From Bradyrhizobium sp. AZCC 1693 (GTDB taxonomy: Bacteria > Pseudomonadota > Alphaproteobacteria > Rhizobiales > Xanthobacteraceae), in NCBI RefSeq assembly GCF_036924745.1, contig NZ_JAZHSD010000001.1:1426001-1490000 (forward strand): 64,000 nucleotides of DNA, read 5' to 3'. The translations under genes were made by a program, and so were the position numbers. The number at the start of each line of letters is the position of its first letter. The first letter of the stretch is position 1. Shown here one piece after another: positions 55,311 through 64,000 of this stretch. The notes under the pieces were generated by a model. That model worked only from the letters and a program-made list of their open reading frames with translations, had not been told where the DNA came from and did not search any database.

Positions 55311-55997
55311 ATGCGCGTGACAGAGACATCGGAAAAGCAGAGCCTAACTGAACAACCCGAACCTACGGCACCGACCAAGAAATCGAGCCGGAAATCGATC
55401 CTGGCGCTGTCGGTGCTCGCTCTCGGAATAAACTCTACTGCGGCCGTCTATACGATGTCGCCTTCCGGCTTTGCTCTGCCGAATATCAGCGATTTTGCTC
55501 TGCCTGATATCAGCAGCTTGGCAGAACTGCTTCCGCACCAGAAAGCTTCCGATCCGATACCGGATCCGGCTGTCGCCGCATTGAAGGATATTCAGTCGGC
55601 CCAGCGGCAACACGTTGCCTCGCTGCAAGAGAATAACGTCTTGTTGCAGCAAAACACAGCTCTTCTTCAGCAGGATTCAATTGCGCTTGCTTCTCTAAGA
55701 CAGAGCGTCGTGGATGAGCAAGTCGGTGTGAAGAAGATATCCGCTCAGATAGCGGATGAGCATGAAGACGTGAAGAAAATCTCTGCGAAGATCTCCACGC
55801 TCATAGCGAAGGTCGACTCGCTGCAAAATGCAATAACTCCGGAAGTAACTTCCTCCATTGCAACAAGGCGCGCTCATAACCGGCTATCCCGAGTAGTGCG
55901 CAAAAAGATCGCTCGGCAGCCTAAACCTGTGGGGCCTGTTTCGCTTGGAGGAGCCCCCCTAAGTCTCCCAGCCACCACGCCAACCCCACAAGGCTGA
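55311..55997 (+). CDS. Hypothetical membrane-anchored coiled-coil protein
   Basis: A 228-residue protein. The N-terminal 28 residues are polar. One membrane segment follows (SILALSVLALGINSTAAVYT), then a short internal repeat (FALPNISD, FALPDISS). A coiled coil runs at about residues 85-175 (SLQENNVLLQQNTALLQQDS, KKISAQIADEHEDVKKISAK), and the tail is basic and Pro-rich. ATG 55311 is preferred, although its ribosome site is weak. Codon usage is less GC-biased than in neighbouring core genes. It is the main gene inside the segment bounded by direct repeat D. No function is proposed. Confidence 0.65.
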   Translation: MRVTETSEKQSLTEQPEPTAPTKKSSRKSILALSVLALGINSTAAVYTMSPSGFALPNISDFALPDISSLAELLPHQKASDPIPDPAVAALKDIQSAQRQHVASLQENNVLLQQNTALLQQDSIALASLRQSVVDEQVGVKKISAQIADEHEDVKKISAKISTLIAKVDSLQNAITPEVTSSIATRRAHNRLSRVVRKKIARQPKPVGPVSLGGAPLSLPATTPTPQG

Positions 55998-56038
55998 AGA
56001 ACAAGAGCGAGGCGTGGGGCTTCGGTTCCGCGTCTGGA

Positions 56039-56204
56039 CAGTCCACCTACGCTCTTCGAGCTTCGGCGCGACAGCCTTCGCCCCGCGCGCGGAACATATG
56101 TGGCGACACTGCCGCGAAGGCTGGCTTGCCTAGCCGTAGCCCGCCGGGCGAAGGCTGGTAGGCGGCGACAGATTCGAACTGCCGACCCTCTCGGTGTAAA
56201 CGAG
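56039..56204. repeat. Direct repeat D, copy 2, adjoining the intact tRNA-Val
   Basis: The same 117-base flank followed by the 3' half of tRNA-Val as at 54855-55020. Here the tRNA part is complete and continues to 56232, so this is the functional copy. Confidence 0.85.
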
Positions 56205-56232
56205 ATGCTCTAACCAGCTGAGCTAGCCGCCC
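56156..56232 (-). tRNA. tRNA-Val (anticodon TAC)
   Basis: A 77-base cloverleaf. The acceptor stem is GGGCGGC/GCCGCCT, the D-arm is GCTCAGCTGGTTAGAGC, the anticodon stem TCTCG/CGAGA has loop TTTACAC (TAC), the T-arm is GGCAGTTCGAATCTGTC, and CCA is encoded. Its 3' half is duplicated at 54972-55020. Confidence 0.97.
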
Positions 56233-56302
56233 TTGAGCCGCCTGTTTAGCCCTGCGGCCCCGTTCGGCGCAAGGGTTCGATACTGCAAATGGCCGGGTCG
56301 CG

Positions 56303-56704
56303 CTAATCGCCCGATCGCCCGGGTAACGCCTTGATATCGTTGATCCAGGGTGCGGCGGACTTGCACCAGATTTGCCGCATGGGCCTGAGCTGGCCGCGCT
56401 GGCGGATGCTGCCCCATCGGATGCCCCAGTCGTCCGGCCCGCCCTCGCCGCTGGTGAACAGCGGGGAACCACAGCCCTCGCAAAAATGCTGGAAGCGCGT
56501 GCGGCCGTTGTCGCCGGTCTTTGCGTAAATCTTCGCCGGCGCGCCCGTCATCCGGACCTGCTCGGCCGAACAGATCACCGTGACCCGGTACGGTGAGCCC
56601 GTCAGGTTCTGGCAATCGGTGCAGTGACAGATCGACACTTTCTTCGGATCGATGTCGGCCCGATAGGTCACCCGCCCGCAATGGCATTGCCCGTCGATTT
56701 CCAT
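56303..56704 (-). CDS. GFA family protein (glutathione-dependent formaldehyde-activating enzyme-like)
   Basis: A 133-residue zinc-binding protein. The cysteine pattern is CHCG near residue 8, CHCTDCQ near residue 27 and FCEGCGSPLF near residue 72, the S-(hydroxymethyl)glutathione synthase-like fold. Most GFA proteins have no proven substrate. ATG 56704 (MEIDGQCHCG) was chosen; the longer frame runs into the terminator. It lies between the lon terminator and tRNA-Val. Confidence 0.88.
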   Translation of the reverse strand: MEIDGQCHCGRVTYRADIDPKKVSICHCTDCQNLTGSPYRVTVICSAEQVRMTGAPAKIYAKTGDNGRTRFQHFCEGCGSPLFTSGEGGPDDWGIRWGSIRQRGQLRPMRQIWCKSAAPWINDIKALPGRSGD

Positions 56705-56733
56705 CCCTTCAACTCCGCTTGCCCGCAAAAACG

Positions 56734-56759
56734 AAAACGGCGCCCGAAGGCGCCGTTTT
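56734..56759. terminator. Bidirectional intrinsic terminator after lon
   Basis: AAAACGGCGCC, loop CGAA, GGCGCCGTTTT: a perfect 11-base stem with an A-run on one side and a T-run on the other. It ends the lon transcript (minus strand) 62 bases after the stop codon and precedes the GFA gene. Confidence 0.9.
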
Positions 56760-56780
56760 ATCACTTTCAAACAGGATCGA

Positions 56781-56826
56781 TCACTGGTGACTGATCGGGA
56801 TCAGTGGTGACTGATCGGGATCAGTG
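56781..56826. repeat. 20-base tandem repeat at the 3' end of lon
   Basis: Two and a quarter copies of a unit read TCACTGGTGACTGATCGGGA then TCAGTGGTGACTGATCGGGA, the last partial copy covering the lon stop codon. Each unit contains the palindrome ACTGATC-GG-GATCAGT across the junction. Confidence 0.7.
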
Positions 56827-59247
56827 GGCCGTCAGGCCACCGGCCGCTTCGTCGGCACCGTCAGGCTTGACCGGCACCTTGGTGTCCTCTTCCCAGACGA
56901 TCGGCACCGGTGCACGGACCAGCGCCTTGGCGACGACGTCATCCAGCCTTGCGACCGGGATGATGTCCATGCCGCCCTTGATCGCATCGGAAATCTCCGT
57001 GAGATCCTTGGCGTTGTCCTCGGGGATCAGCACCGTCTTGATGCCGCCGCGGGCGGCAGCCAGGAGCTTCTCCTTCAGACCGCCGATCGGCAGAACTCTG
57101 CCGCGCAGCGTGATCTCGCCGGTCATCGCGACATCGTGGCGAACCGGAATGCCGGTCATAACCGAGATGATCGCGGTCGCCATCGCCACACCCGCCGACG
57201 GTCCGTCCTTCGGGGTTGCCCCTTCCGGCACGTGGACGTGGATGTCGCGCCGGTCGAACAGCGGCGGCTCGATGCCGTAGTTGATCGCCCGCGAGCGGAC
57301 GTAGGACGCCGCCGCCGAGATCGACTCCTTCATCACGTCGCGCAAATTGCCCGTAACCGTCATCTTGCCCTTGCCGGGCATCATGACGCCTTCGATGGTC
57401 AGCAGCTCACCGCCGACATCGGTCCAGGCCAGGCCGGTGACGATACCGACCTGCGGCTCGCTCTCGATCTCGCCGAAGCGGTATTTTGGCACGCCGAGGA
57501 AGTCCTCCAGGGTCTTCTCGGTGACCTTGACCGACTTCTTCTTGGAGATCATCAGCTCCTTCACCGCCTTGCGGGCGAGTGTGGAGAGCTCACGCTCCAG
57601 ATTACGCACGCCCGCTTCGCGGGTGTAGCGGCGGATCATCAAGAGCAGCGCATCGTCGTCGATCGACCATTCCTTGGAATCGAGGCCATGCTTGGCGATG
57701 GCGTTCGGGATCAGGTGCTTGCGCGCGATCTCGACCTTCTCGTTCTCGGTGTAGCCGGCGATCCGGATGATCTCCATGCGGTCCATCAAGGGACCTGGAA
57801 TATTCAGCGTATTCGCGGTCGTGATGAACATGACGTTCGACAGGTCGTAGTCGACCTCCAGATAGTGATCGTTGAAGGTCGAGTTCTGCTCGGGGTCGAG
57901 AACCTCAAGCAGCGCCGACGACGGATCGCCGCGGAAATCGGCGCCCATCTTGTCGATCTCGTCCAAGAGGAACAGCGGGTTCGAGGTCTTCGCCTTGCGC
58001 ATCGACTGGATGATCTTGCCGGGCATCGAGCCGATATAGGTGCGGCGGTGACCACGGATTTCGGCTTCATCCCGCACGCCGCCGAGCGAGACGCGCACGA
58101 ATTCGCGCCCCGTCGCCTTCGCGATCGACTTGCCGAGCGAGGTCTTACCAACGCCGGGAGGTCCGACCAGGCACAGGATCGGTCCGGTCAGCTTGTTGGC
58201 GCGGGACTGCACCGCGAGATACTCGACGATGCGATCCTTGACCTTCTCGAGCCCGTAATGGTCGGCGTCCAGCACCGCTTGCGCAGCCTCCAGATCCTTC
58301 TTGACCTTGGACTTCTTGTTCCACGGAATCGACAGCAGCCAGTCGAGATAGTTGCGCACGACAGTCGCTTCCGCAGACATCGGCGACATCTGACGCAGCT
58401 TCTTCAATTCGTGCTGCGCCTTCTCCCGCGCTTCCTTGGAAAGCTTGGTCTTGGCAATCTTCTCTTCCAGATCGGCAAGCTCGTCACGACCTTCGTCGTC
58501 GCCGAGCTCCTTCTGGATCGCCTTCATCTGCTCGTTCAGGTAATATTCGCGCTGGGTCTTCTCCATCTGGCGCTTGACGCGCGAGCGGATGCGCTTCTCG
58601 ACCTGCAGCACCGAGATTTCGCTCTCCATCAGGCCCAGCACCTTCTCCAGGCGCTGCGTGACGGACAACGTCTCCAGGATGCCCTGGCGATCGGCGATCT
58701 TGACGGCGAGATGCTGCGCGACCTGATCGCTCAGCTTGGCGAAGTCAGTGATCGCCTGAACCACGCCGACGACTTCGGCGGAGATCTTCTTGTTCAGCTT
58801 CACATAGCTTTCGAAGTCGGACACGACCGAGCGCGCCAGGGCTTCGGCTTCAACCGAGTTGGCGTCGGTGTCAGCGAGCGCGACCGCGCTTGCTTCGTAA
58901 TATTCGCTGCGGTCGGTGTATTTCTGCACGCGCGCGCGCTCGAGCCCTTCGACCAGCACCTTCACGGTGCCATCGGGGAGCTTCAGGAGCTGCAGCACGC
59001 TGGCAAGCGTACCGACCTCATAGATCGAATCCGGGCTCGGATCATCGTCGGACGCGTTCTTCTGCGTAGCCAGCAGGATCAACGCGTCGTTCTTCATCAC
59101 CTCCTCGAGGGCGCGGATCGATTTCTCGCGGCCGACGAACAGCGGCACGATCATGTGCGGAAAAACGACGATGTCGCGGAGCGGCAGCACCGGATAGGAG
59201 TGGCTTTCGCCGAGAACGATGGTTGGCCGGGTTTTTGGAGTCGTCAT
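56821..59247 (-). CDS. lon: Lon protease (ATP-dependent)
   Basis: An 808-residue Lon A-type protease. It has the N-terminal substrate-binding domain ([20 protein letters not shown]), the AAA module with Walker [15 protein letters not shown] near residue 365 and Walker [12 protein letters not shown], the sensor and linker regions, and the protease domain with S684 in KDGPSAGVA and the partner Lys in the following VPIGGLKEK region. Length is normal. It degrades misfolded and regulatory proteins in the cytoplasm. It is downstream of clpX with a 315-base gap. Confidence 0.98.
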   Translation of the reverse strand: MTTPKTRPTIVLGESHSYPVLPLRDIVVFPHMIVPLFVGREKSIRALEEVMKNDALILLATQKNASDDDPSPDSIYEVGTLASVLQLLKLPDGTVKVLVEGLERARVQKYTDRSEYYEASAVALADTDANSVEAEALARSVVSDFESYVKLNKKISAEVVGVVQAITDFAKLSDQVAQHLAVKIADRQGILETLSVTQRLEKVLGLMESEISVLQVEKRIRSRVKRQMEKTQREYYLNEQMKAIQKELGDDEGRDELADLEEKIAKTKLSKEAREKAQHELKKLRQMSPMSAEATVVRNYLDWLLSIPWNKKSKVKKDLEAAQAVLDADHYGLEKVKDRIVEYLAVQSRANKLTGPILCLVGPPGVGKTSLGKSIAKATGREFVRVSLGGVRDEAEIRGHRRTYIGSMPGKIIQSMRKAKTSNPLFLLDEIDKMGADFRGDPSSALLEVLDPEQNSTFNDHYLEVDYDLSNVMFITTANTLNIPGPLMDRMEIIRIAGYTENEKVEIARKHLIPNAIAKHGLDSKEWSIDDDALLLMIRRYTREAGVRNLERELSTLARKAVKELMISKKKSVKVTEKTLEDFLGVPKYRFGEIESEPQVGIVTGLAWTDVGGELLTIEGVMMPGKGKMTVTGNLRDVMKESISAAASYVRSRAINYGIEPPLFDRRDIHVHVPEGATPKDGPSAGVAMATAIISVMTGIPVRHDVAMTGEITLRGRVLPIGGLKEKLLAAARGGIKTVLIPEDNAKDLTEISDAIKGGMDIIPVARLDDVVAKALVRAPVPIVWEEDTKVPVKPDGADEAAGGLTAH

Positions 59248-59562
59248 GGCCTATTCCTTTTGTTTTGCCCCCTTGCACGCAGTCCGCTTCGCTTGCGCAA
59301 CCGCCACAAGGTGCCGGGAGTTCCGGGTCGCTCGGCCGCTTTCGCTGCCGCCTCTCACCGGATGATATTGCGACGAATCTCGAACGTGATTTCCGCCACC
59401 ATTCGCATTAGGTGGCTATCGGGTATGGGGGTGTCAAGTCACGGAAAAATGCCCACAAATTGGGGCTAAACGCGTGCAAAACGCTGACGCAACAACGGCC
59501 GCCGGGAACGTCCGGCAGTCGTCCTTATCGAGGTAGTCCAAGCGAGGTATGGCGAGGCGCGA
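59248..59562. other. Spacer between clpX and lon; probable lon promoter
   Basis: On the minus strand, CTTGACA at 59438-59432 followed at 17-19 bases by ACCTAAT-like sequence (around 59414-59407) is the best promoter candidate for lon. No gene is evident. Confidence 0.4.
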
Positions 59563-60837
59563 TCAGGCGCTGGCGCTGCTCTCGACGGCCCGGTCCGAAC
59601 GGTCCGCATAGATGTAGAGCGGACGGGCGGTTCCCTCGACCACTTCGCGCGAGATCACAACCTCTTCGACGCCTTCCAGGCCCGGAAGATCGAACATGGT
59701 CTCGAGCAGGATGCTTTCGAGGATCGAACGCAGTCCGCGCGCGCCGGTCTTGCGCTCGATCGCCTTGCGGGCGACCGCGCCAAGCGCCTCGTCGGCGAAG
59801 GTGAGTTCGATGTTCTCCATTTCGAACAGCCGCTGGTATTGTTTCACCAGCGCATTCTTCGGATCGGTCAGGATCTTCTTCAGCGAGGCCTCGTCGAGGT
59901 CCTCCAGCGTCGCAACCACAGGCAGGCGGCCGACGAATTCCGGGATCAGGCCGTACTTCAGGAGATCTTCCGGCTCGACATGGCGGAAGATCTCGCCGGT
60001 GCGGCGATCTTCGGGCGCCAGAACCTGGGCGGCGAAACCGATCGAGGTCGAACGTCCGCGCGCGGAGATGATCTTCTCAAGGCCAGAGAAGGCGCCGCCG
60101 CAGATGAACAGGATGTTTGTCGTGTCGACCTGCAGGAACTCCTGCTGCGGATGCTTGCGGCCGCCCTGCGGAGGCACGGAGGCGACCGTGCCTTCCATGA
60201 TCTTCAAGAGGGCCTGCTGCACGCCCTCACCCGATACGTCGCGGGTGATCGACGGATTGTCGGACTTGCGGCTGATCTTGTCGATTTCGTCGATATAGAC
60301 GATGCCGCGCTGCGCGCGCTCGACATTGTAGTCGGCCGACTGCAGCAGTTTCAGGATGATGTTCTCGACGTCCTCGCCGACGTAACCGGCTTCGGTCAGC
60401 GTCGTCGCATCCGCCATCGTGAACGGCACGTCGAGAATCCGCGCCAGCGTCTGCGCCAGCAGCGTCTTGCCCGAACCGGTCGGACCGATCAGCAGGATGT
60501 TCGACTTCGCGAGTTCGACGTCGTTGTGCTTGGTCTGGTGATTGAGGCGCTTGTAGTGGTTGTGAACAGCCACCGAGAGCACCTTCTTGGCATGGTTCTG
60601 GCCGATCACGTAATCGTCCAGTACCTTGCAGATTTCCTTCGGCGTCGGGATGCCGTCGCGCGACTTCACCAGCGAAGATTTGTTCTCCTCGCGGATGATG
60701 TCCATGCAGAGTTCGACGCACTCGTCGCAGATGAATACGGTTGGACCCGCGATGAGTTTGCGGACTTCGTGCTGGCTCTTTCCACAGAACGAGCAATACA
60801 GCGTGTTCTTGGAGTCGCTCGTGCCAACCTTACTCAT
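59563..60837 (-). CDS. clpX: ClpX, ATP-binding subunit of the ClpXP protease
   Basis: A 424-residue unfoldase. The zinc-binding domain has C15, C18, C37 and C40. Walker A is GPTGSGKT (118-125), Walker B is VYIDEIDKI, and the sensor and pore regions include [20 protein letters not shown] and GGRKHPQQ. It recognises substrates and feeds them to ClpP. It lies between clpP and lon, the usual alphaproteobacterial order. A 436-base gap separates it from clpP, so it probably has its own promoter. Confidence 0.98.
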   Translation of the reverse strand: MSKVGTSDSKNTLYCSFCGKSQHEVRKLIAGPTVFICDECVELCMDIIREENKSSLVKSRDGIPTPKEICKVLDDYVIGQNHAKKVLSVAVHNHYKRLNHQTKHNDVELAKSNILLIGPTGSGKTLLAQTLARILDVPFTMADATTLTEAGYVGEDVENIILKLLQSADYNVERAQRGIVYIDEIDKISRKSDNPSITRDVSGEGVQQALLKIMEGTVASVPPQGGRKHPQQEFLQVDTTNILFICGGAFSGLEKIISARGRSTSIGFAAQVLAPEDRRTGEIFRHVEPEDLLKYGLIPEFVGRLPVVATLEDLDEASLKKILTDPKNALVKQYQRLFEMENIELTFADEALGAVARKAIERKTGARGLRSILESILLETMFDLPGLEGVEEVVISREVVEGTARPLYIYADRSDRAVESSASA

Positions 60838-61273
60838 TCTTGTCTCCGTCCGCCGTTCGATCCATTACCCGATCGACCCATTCCGGCACTCACACCGGAC
60901 CTCAAGGTAGATAGAGCAAATTCCGTACCAGAAAAGACCCTAACTCAATTACGCACCGTGCGAATCACGGTTTCTAGAATCCCCCGCGATCTTAACCTAT
61001 CCCACACAGCCAACCATGCTGACACCCGACTATCAAGAATTCGCTAATCGGGGCCGGAATGGCTACCCGTGACAATACCGTGATTTGTGGCGTTCGCACG
61101 GGGAGAAGTTGACGAAATCGACCGAGCGTTGCGCAACTGCCACGCAGCAAAACCGGCACGAAAGCGGAACTTTCTGTCCATGCGGGGGCATGGACAGGCC
61201 GCCGGCGGCCACATTTTGCCGATTCAACTCAACCAGCCGTTAAGGTCAACGCGAAAGACGCTATCCCGTGTCC
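60838..61273. other. Spacer between clpP and clpX
   Basis: About 440 bases with no gene. It holds the hairpin at 61174-61197 near clpP and should contain the clpX promoter nearer 60900, where the sequence becomes AT-richer. No certain promoter was assigned. Confidence 0.5.
61174..61197 (-). terminator. Hairpin downstream of clpP
   Basis: CTGTCCATGC, loop of four, GCATGGACAG: a perfect 10-base inverted repeat about 77 bases after the clpP stop codon. It lacks a T-run, so it may stabilise the 3' end or assist Rho-dependent termination. Confidence 0.55.
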
Positions 61274-61912
61274 TTACGGGGTCCTTACCGTCACCGCCGC
61301 CTCTTCGGGACGCTTGTCGATCACCTTGTCGACGATGCCGAAGTCGCGAGCCATATCGGCGGTCAGGAATTTGTCGCGCTCAAGCGCGTCCTCGATTGCC
61401 TTGTAGGTCTGGCCGGTGTGCTTCACGTAGATTTCGTTGAGGCGCTTCTTGAGATTCAGGATCTCCTGCGCGTGCAGCATGATGTCGGTGGCCTGGCCCT
61501 GGAAGCCGCCGGACGGCTGATGCACCATGATGCGCGAATTCGGCAGCGAGAAGCGCATGTCCTTTTCGCCGGCGGCAAGCAGGAGCGAACCCATCGAGGC
61601 CGCCTGCCCTGTGCACAGCGTCGAAACTGCAGGGCGAATGAACTGCATGGTGTCGTAGATCGCAAGCCCCGATGTCACCACGCCGCCGGGCGAGTTGATG
61701 TACATCGAGATTTCCTTCTTCGGATTGTCGGCTTCCAGGAACAGAAGCTGCGCGACAACCAGCGTCGACATGCCGTCTTCGACCGGACCGGTCACGAAGA
61801 TGATGCGCTCTTTCAGAAGGCGCGAGAAAATGTCGTAGGCGCGTTCGCCGCGGTTGGTCTGCTCGACCACCATGGGCACGAGGTTCATGTAGGTTTCAAC
61901 GGGATCGCGCAT
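61274..61912 (-). CDS. clpP: ClpP, proteolytic subunit of the Clp protease
   Basis: A 212-residue serine protease. The catalytic triad is S106 ([11 protein letters not shown]), H131 (IMVHQPSGG) and D180 (LERDKFLTA). Other conserved parts are [20 protein letters not shown]. Length is normal. It forms the tetradecamer that works with ClpX, encoded downstream. It is upstream of clpX and downstream of tig, in the standard order. Confidence 0.98.
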   Translation of the reverse strand: MRDPVETYMNLVPMVVEQTNRGERAYDIFSRLLKERIIFVTGPVEDGMSTLVVAQLLFLEADNPKKEISMYINSPGGVVTSGLAIYDTMQFIRPAVSTLCTGQAASMGSLLLAAGEKDMRFSLPNSRIMVHQPSGGFQGQATDIMLHAQEILNLKKRLNEIYVKHTGQTYKAIEDALERDKFLTADMARDFGIVDKVIDKRPEEAAVTVRTP

Positions 61913-62200
61913 TAGTCACCCAAGGGTTAGTAGAGGGTTAGGTAGAGAGCAGCGGAGGCGAACATCCATCGGCAAGGCAGGCCAGTCGGCATGATTGCCG
62001 CGCGCGGACGAACGTCCCGTGATGCAGGACTTCAACTCAGAACTCGCGGGTAAGCGAGCCACTCACAGATATGAGCCAATTTCCCGGCGACAAGACCGGA
62101 CCATTGCGAGCCGAACTCGACGAGTTCAAGCTGATTCGCAGGCGATCTCATAGCGACCGATGCCGCAGCCCAGCCGCTTTCGCCGTTCATCATTAACGTC
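61913..62200. other. Spacer between tig and clpP
   Basis: Just under 300 bases without a gene. It should contain the clpP promoter on the minus strand, but no clear -35/-10 or heat-shock type element was recognised. Confidence 0.5.
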
Positions 62201-62223
62201 AGCCTGACCAAGCCGGTCAGGCT
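62201..62223 (-). terminator. Hairpin overlapping the tig stop codon
   Basis: AGCCTGACC and GGTCAGGCT flank five bases, a perfect 9-base stem that includes the tig stop codon at 62219-62217. There is no T-run after it on the minus strand. Confidence 0.5.
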
Positions 62224-63575
62224 GCGCTCTTTTCGTCGTCTTCCTTGAACAGGTCCTCGCGCGAGACCTTCTTCTCGGTCACGTTGGCGAGTTCGAGGAT
62301 GAAATCGACCACCTTGTCTTCATAAATCGGCGCACGAAGCTGGGCCAGCGCATTGGCATTGTTGCGATAGTAGTCCCAGACTTCCTTCTCGCGACCCGGC
62401 ATCGATCGCGCACGCTCGATCACCGCGCGGCCGACTTCGTCATCGGTCACGGTGATCTTGTTCCTTTCGCCGATCTCCGACAGCACGAGGCCGAGCCGGA
62501 CGCGGCGGTCGGCGATCTTCTGGTACTCTTCCTTCGCCGCCTCTTCGGTGGTGTCCTCGTCGGCAAAGGTTTTCCCTGAGGATTCCATCTCGGCCTTGAT
62601 CGAGTTCCACATCAGGTTGAACTCTTCCTCGATCAGCGACGGCGGCGCCTCGAATTTGTGGCTGTCGTCGAGACGGTCGAGCAGCGCCCGCTTGACGCGC
62701 TGGCGCGTGGCCCCTGCGAACTCGGCGACCAGCCGCTCACGCGCGGCTTCCTTCAGCTTGTCGAGCGACTCAAGGCCGAGCGTTTTTGCAAACTCGTCGT
62801 CGATCTTGGTTTCACCGGGCGCTTCGATCAGGGTTGCCGTGGTTTCGAACTCGGCCGGCTGGCCGGCGAGCTTCTCGCTGGCGTAGTTCTTCGGGAACGA
62901 CACTTTCAGCGTCTTGGTCTCGCCCGCACCGATACCGACGAGTTGTTCCTCAAAACCCGGAATGAACTGGCCGGCGCCGATCACGACAGGGATGCCTTCG
63001 CCGGTGCCGCCGTCGAACAGTTCGCCGTTGATGCTACCCTTGAAGCTGATGGTGACGCGATCGCCGGTCTCGGCCTTGGCGCCCTCGGCCTTCGCGGCAT
63101 AGGGACGGTTCTGGTCGGCGATGCGCTTGATGGCCTCATCGACCTCGGCATCGGTCACCTCGACCACCGGCTTCTCCACCGAGAAGGTCTTGAAATCGAC
63201 GAGCTGGATGGTGGGCACCACCTCGATCGCGACCGTGTAGGTCAGGTCGGTCTTGCCGGCGAGCAGCTCCTCGACCTCTTTTTGCTCGGTCGGCATGGTG
63301 ATCTTGGGCTCGGTCGCGAGACGAAAACCGCGATCGGTGAAGATCTGCGTGTTGGTGTCGCGGATGGTCTGATCGATGGTCTCCGCCATGACAGAGCGGC
63401 CGTACACCTTCTTCAGATGGCTCACCGGCACCTTGCCGGGACGGAAGCCGTTGAGCTTCACCTTGTCCTTGAGGTCGACCAGCTTGGCGTCCGCCTTGGC
63501 ATCGAGATCCGATGCGGGAACGCTGATCTTGAACTCGTGCTTCAATCCCTCGGCGAGGGTTTCGGTGACCTGCAT
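62217..63575 (-). CDS. tig: Trigger factor
   Basis: A 452-residue ribosome-associated chaperone and prolyl isomerase. The ribosome-binding loop is [17 protein letters not shown] near residue 44. The FKBP-like domain runs at about residues 160-245 ([39 protein letters not shown]), and a helical C-terminal domain completes the fold. It is the first gene of the tig-clpP-clpX-lon block, with tRNA-Leu 164 bases upstream. Confidence 0.97.
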   Translation of the reverse strand: MQVTETLAEGLKHEFKISVPASDLDAKADAKLVDLKDKVKLNGFRPGKVPVSHLKKVYGRSVMAETIDQTIRDTNTQIFTDRGFRLATEPKITMPTEQKEVEELLAGKTDLTYTVAIEVVPTIQLVDFKTFSVEKPVVEVTDAEVDEAIKRIADQNRPYAAKAEGAKAETGDRVTISFKGSINGELFDGGTGEGIPVVIGAGQFIPGFEEQLVGIGAGETKTLKVSFPKNYASEKLAGQPAEFETTATLIEAPGETKIDDEFAKTLGLESLDKLKEAARERLVAEFAGATRQRVKRALLDRLDDSHKFEAPPSLIEEEFNLMWNSIKAEMESSGKTFADEDTTEEAAKEEYQKIADRRVRLGLVLSEIGERNKITVTDDEVGRAVIERARSMPGREKEVWDYYRNNANALAQLRAPIYEDKVVDFILELANVTEKKVSREDLFKEDDEKSAA

Positions 63576-63739
63576 GGTGTCAATCTTCTTCCGCTTGCGC
63601 CGGGCCAGAGCGGCCCGGCAGTGTCAAATGTTCGAGGCGTAGCCTTGCAGCCTGCGCCGGTGGTTCGGCGGACCTTGACTCCCCCGACGGGGAGACCGGC
63701 CCTCCAGTATTCGTCATGCAAACGCTTGGATAGAGCGCT

Positions 63740-63824
63740 TGGTGCGGGCGGAGGGACTCGAACCCCCACAACTTTCGTCACTGGAACCTAAATCCAGCGC
63801 GTCTACCAGTTCCGCCACGCCCGC
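63740..63824 (-). tRNA. tRNA-Leu (anticodon TAG)
   Basis: An 85-base class II tRNA. The acceptor stem is GCGGGCG/CGCCCGC, the anticodon stem CTGGA/TCCAG has loop TTTAGGT (TAG), a long variable arm follows (TGACGAAAGTTGT region), the T-arm is GGGGGTTCGAGTCCCTC, and CCA is encoded. It lies on the minus strand upstream of tig. Confidence 0.97.
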
Positions 63825-64000
63825 GTGAAAAGCATCCATACCCGGCCGCGATGCCGCGGGCGGCGGGCTTATAACATGAGCCTACACCTCCGCAGCAAAA
63901 AAATGGCCGTTTTTGACAGCGCCGAGGCAAGGCGTCACAGCTAGGACAGATACAACAAAAAATGGTCCGGGTCGGTCCGATGGCAAGCCCCGAATTCCCG

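Noticed and set aside
56824..59469. An 881-codon open frame antisense to lon
   Set aside because: It mirrors lon codon by codon, has no family motif and arises from the high GC content at third positions.
1..64000. CRISPR arrays, prophage, insertion sequences or integrases
   Set aside because: No regularly spaced repeats, transposase, integrase or phage structural gene was seen on either strand.

Overview
The window is a stretch of GC-rich alphaproteobacterial chromosome, most likely from Bradyrhizobium or a close relative. The evidence is a BA14K-family protein, a DUF2155 protein beside aat, an NDUFA12-type complex I accessory protein, the order nuoA-N/birA/rnj/mce/DUF1467, the order tig-clpP-clpX-lon, and several families of palindromic intergenic repeats that I associate with this lineage. 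The genus is an inference from gene content; no 16S gene is present.

Left part (1-31 kb, mostly accessory). Positions 2-3581 carry a plus-strand catabolic operon: flavin reductase, FAH-family protein, HpaH-type hydratase, RidA-type protein and a pyrone-dicarboxylate-lactonase-like hydrolase. It looks like the lower part of an aromatic ring-cleavage route, with a deaminase-like step. A DASS anion permease lies downstream on the other strand. Then come aat, a DUF2155 protein, an SDR, an esterase, an NhaD-like antiporter, two lineage-type hypotheticals, a divergent GlxA-regulator/DJ-1 pair, a possible structured RNA, a MarR/membrane-protein pair sharing one operator motif, NDUFA12 and a BA14K protein. 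A decayed DMT transporter, a response regulator, a frameshifted CHASE3 hybrid kinase, an HNH nuclease and a PanE-like protein follow. Three Tad-type secreted proteins (one with a long beta-solenoid-like region), an intact DMT transporter, a truncated enoyl-CoA hydratase and mtnK complete this part.

Middle part (28.5-48 kb, core). One long minus-strand block encodes all 14 subunits of NADH:quinone oxidoreductase (nuoA to nuoN), followed by birA, rnj, mce and DUF1467. Two extra genes sit inside it: an FkbM-type methyltransferase between nuoD and nuoE, and a small membrane protein between nuoE and nuoF. A mosaic palindromic repeat lies between nuoI and nuoJ.

Right part (48-64 kb). A MarR regulator diverges from a Rieske oxygenase and a frameshifted MFS transporter. 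Then come a 64-residue membrane peptide, tRNA-Asp, an HU protein, pepT and a methyltransferase. Next is a segment of about 1.2 kb bounded by direct repeats that contain the 3' half of tRNA-Val. The window ends with GFA, the proteostasis block lon, clpX, clpP and tig, and tRNA-Leu.

Three breaks in two otherwise normal genes (two in the kinase, one in the MFS transporter) each look like a single extra base. They could be real decay or base-calling errors. No CRISPR array, prophage, transposase or integrase was seen.
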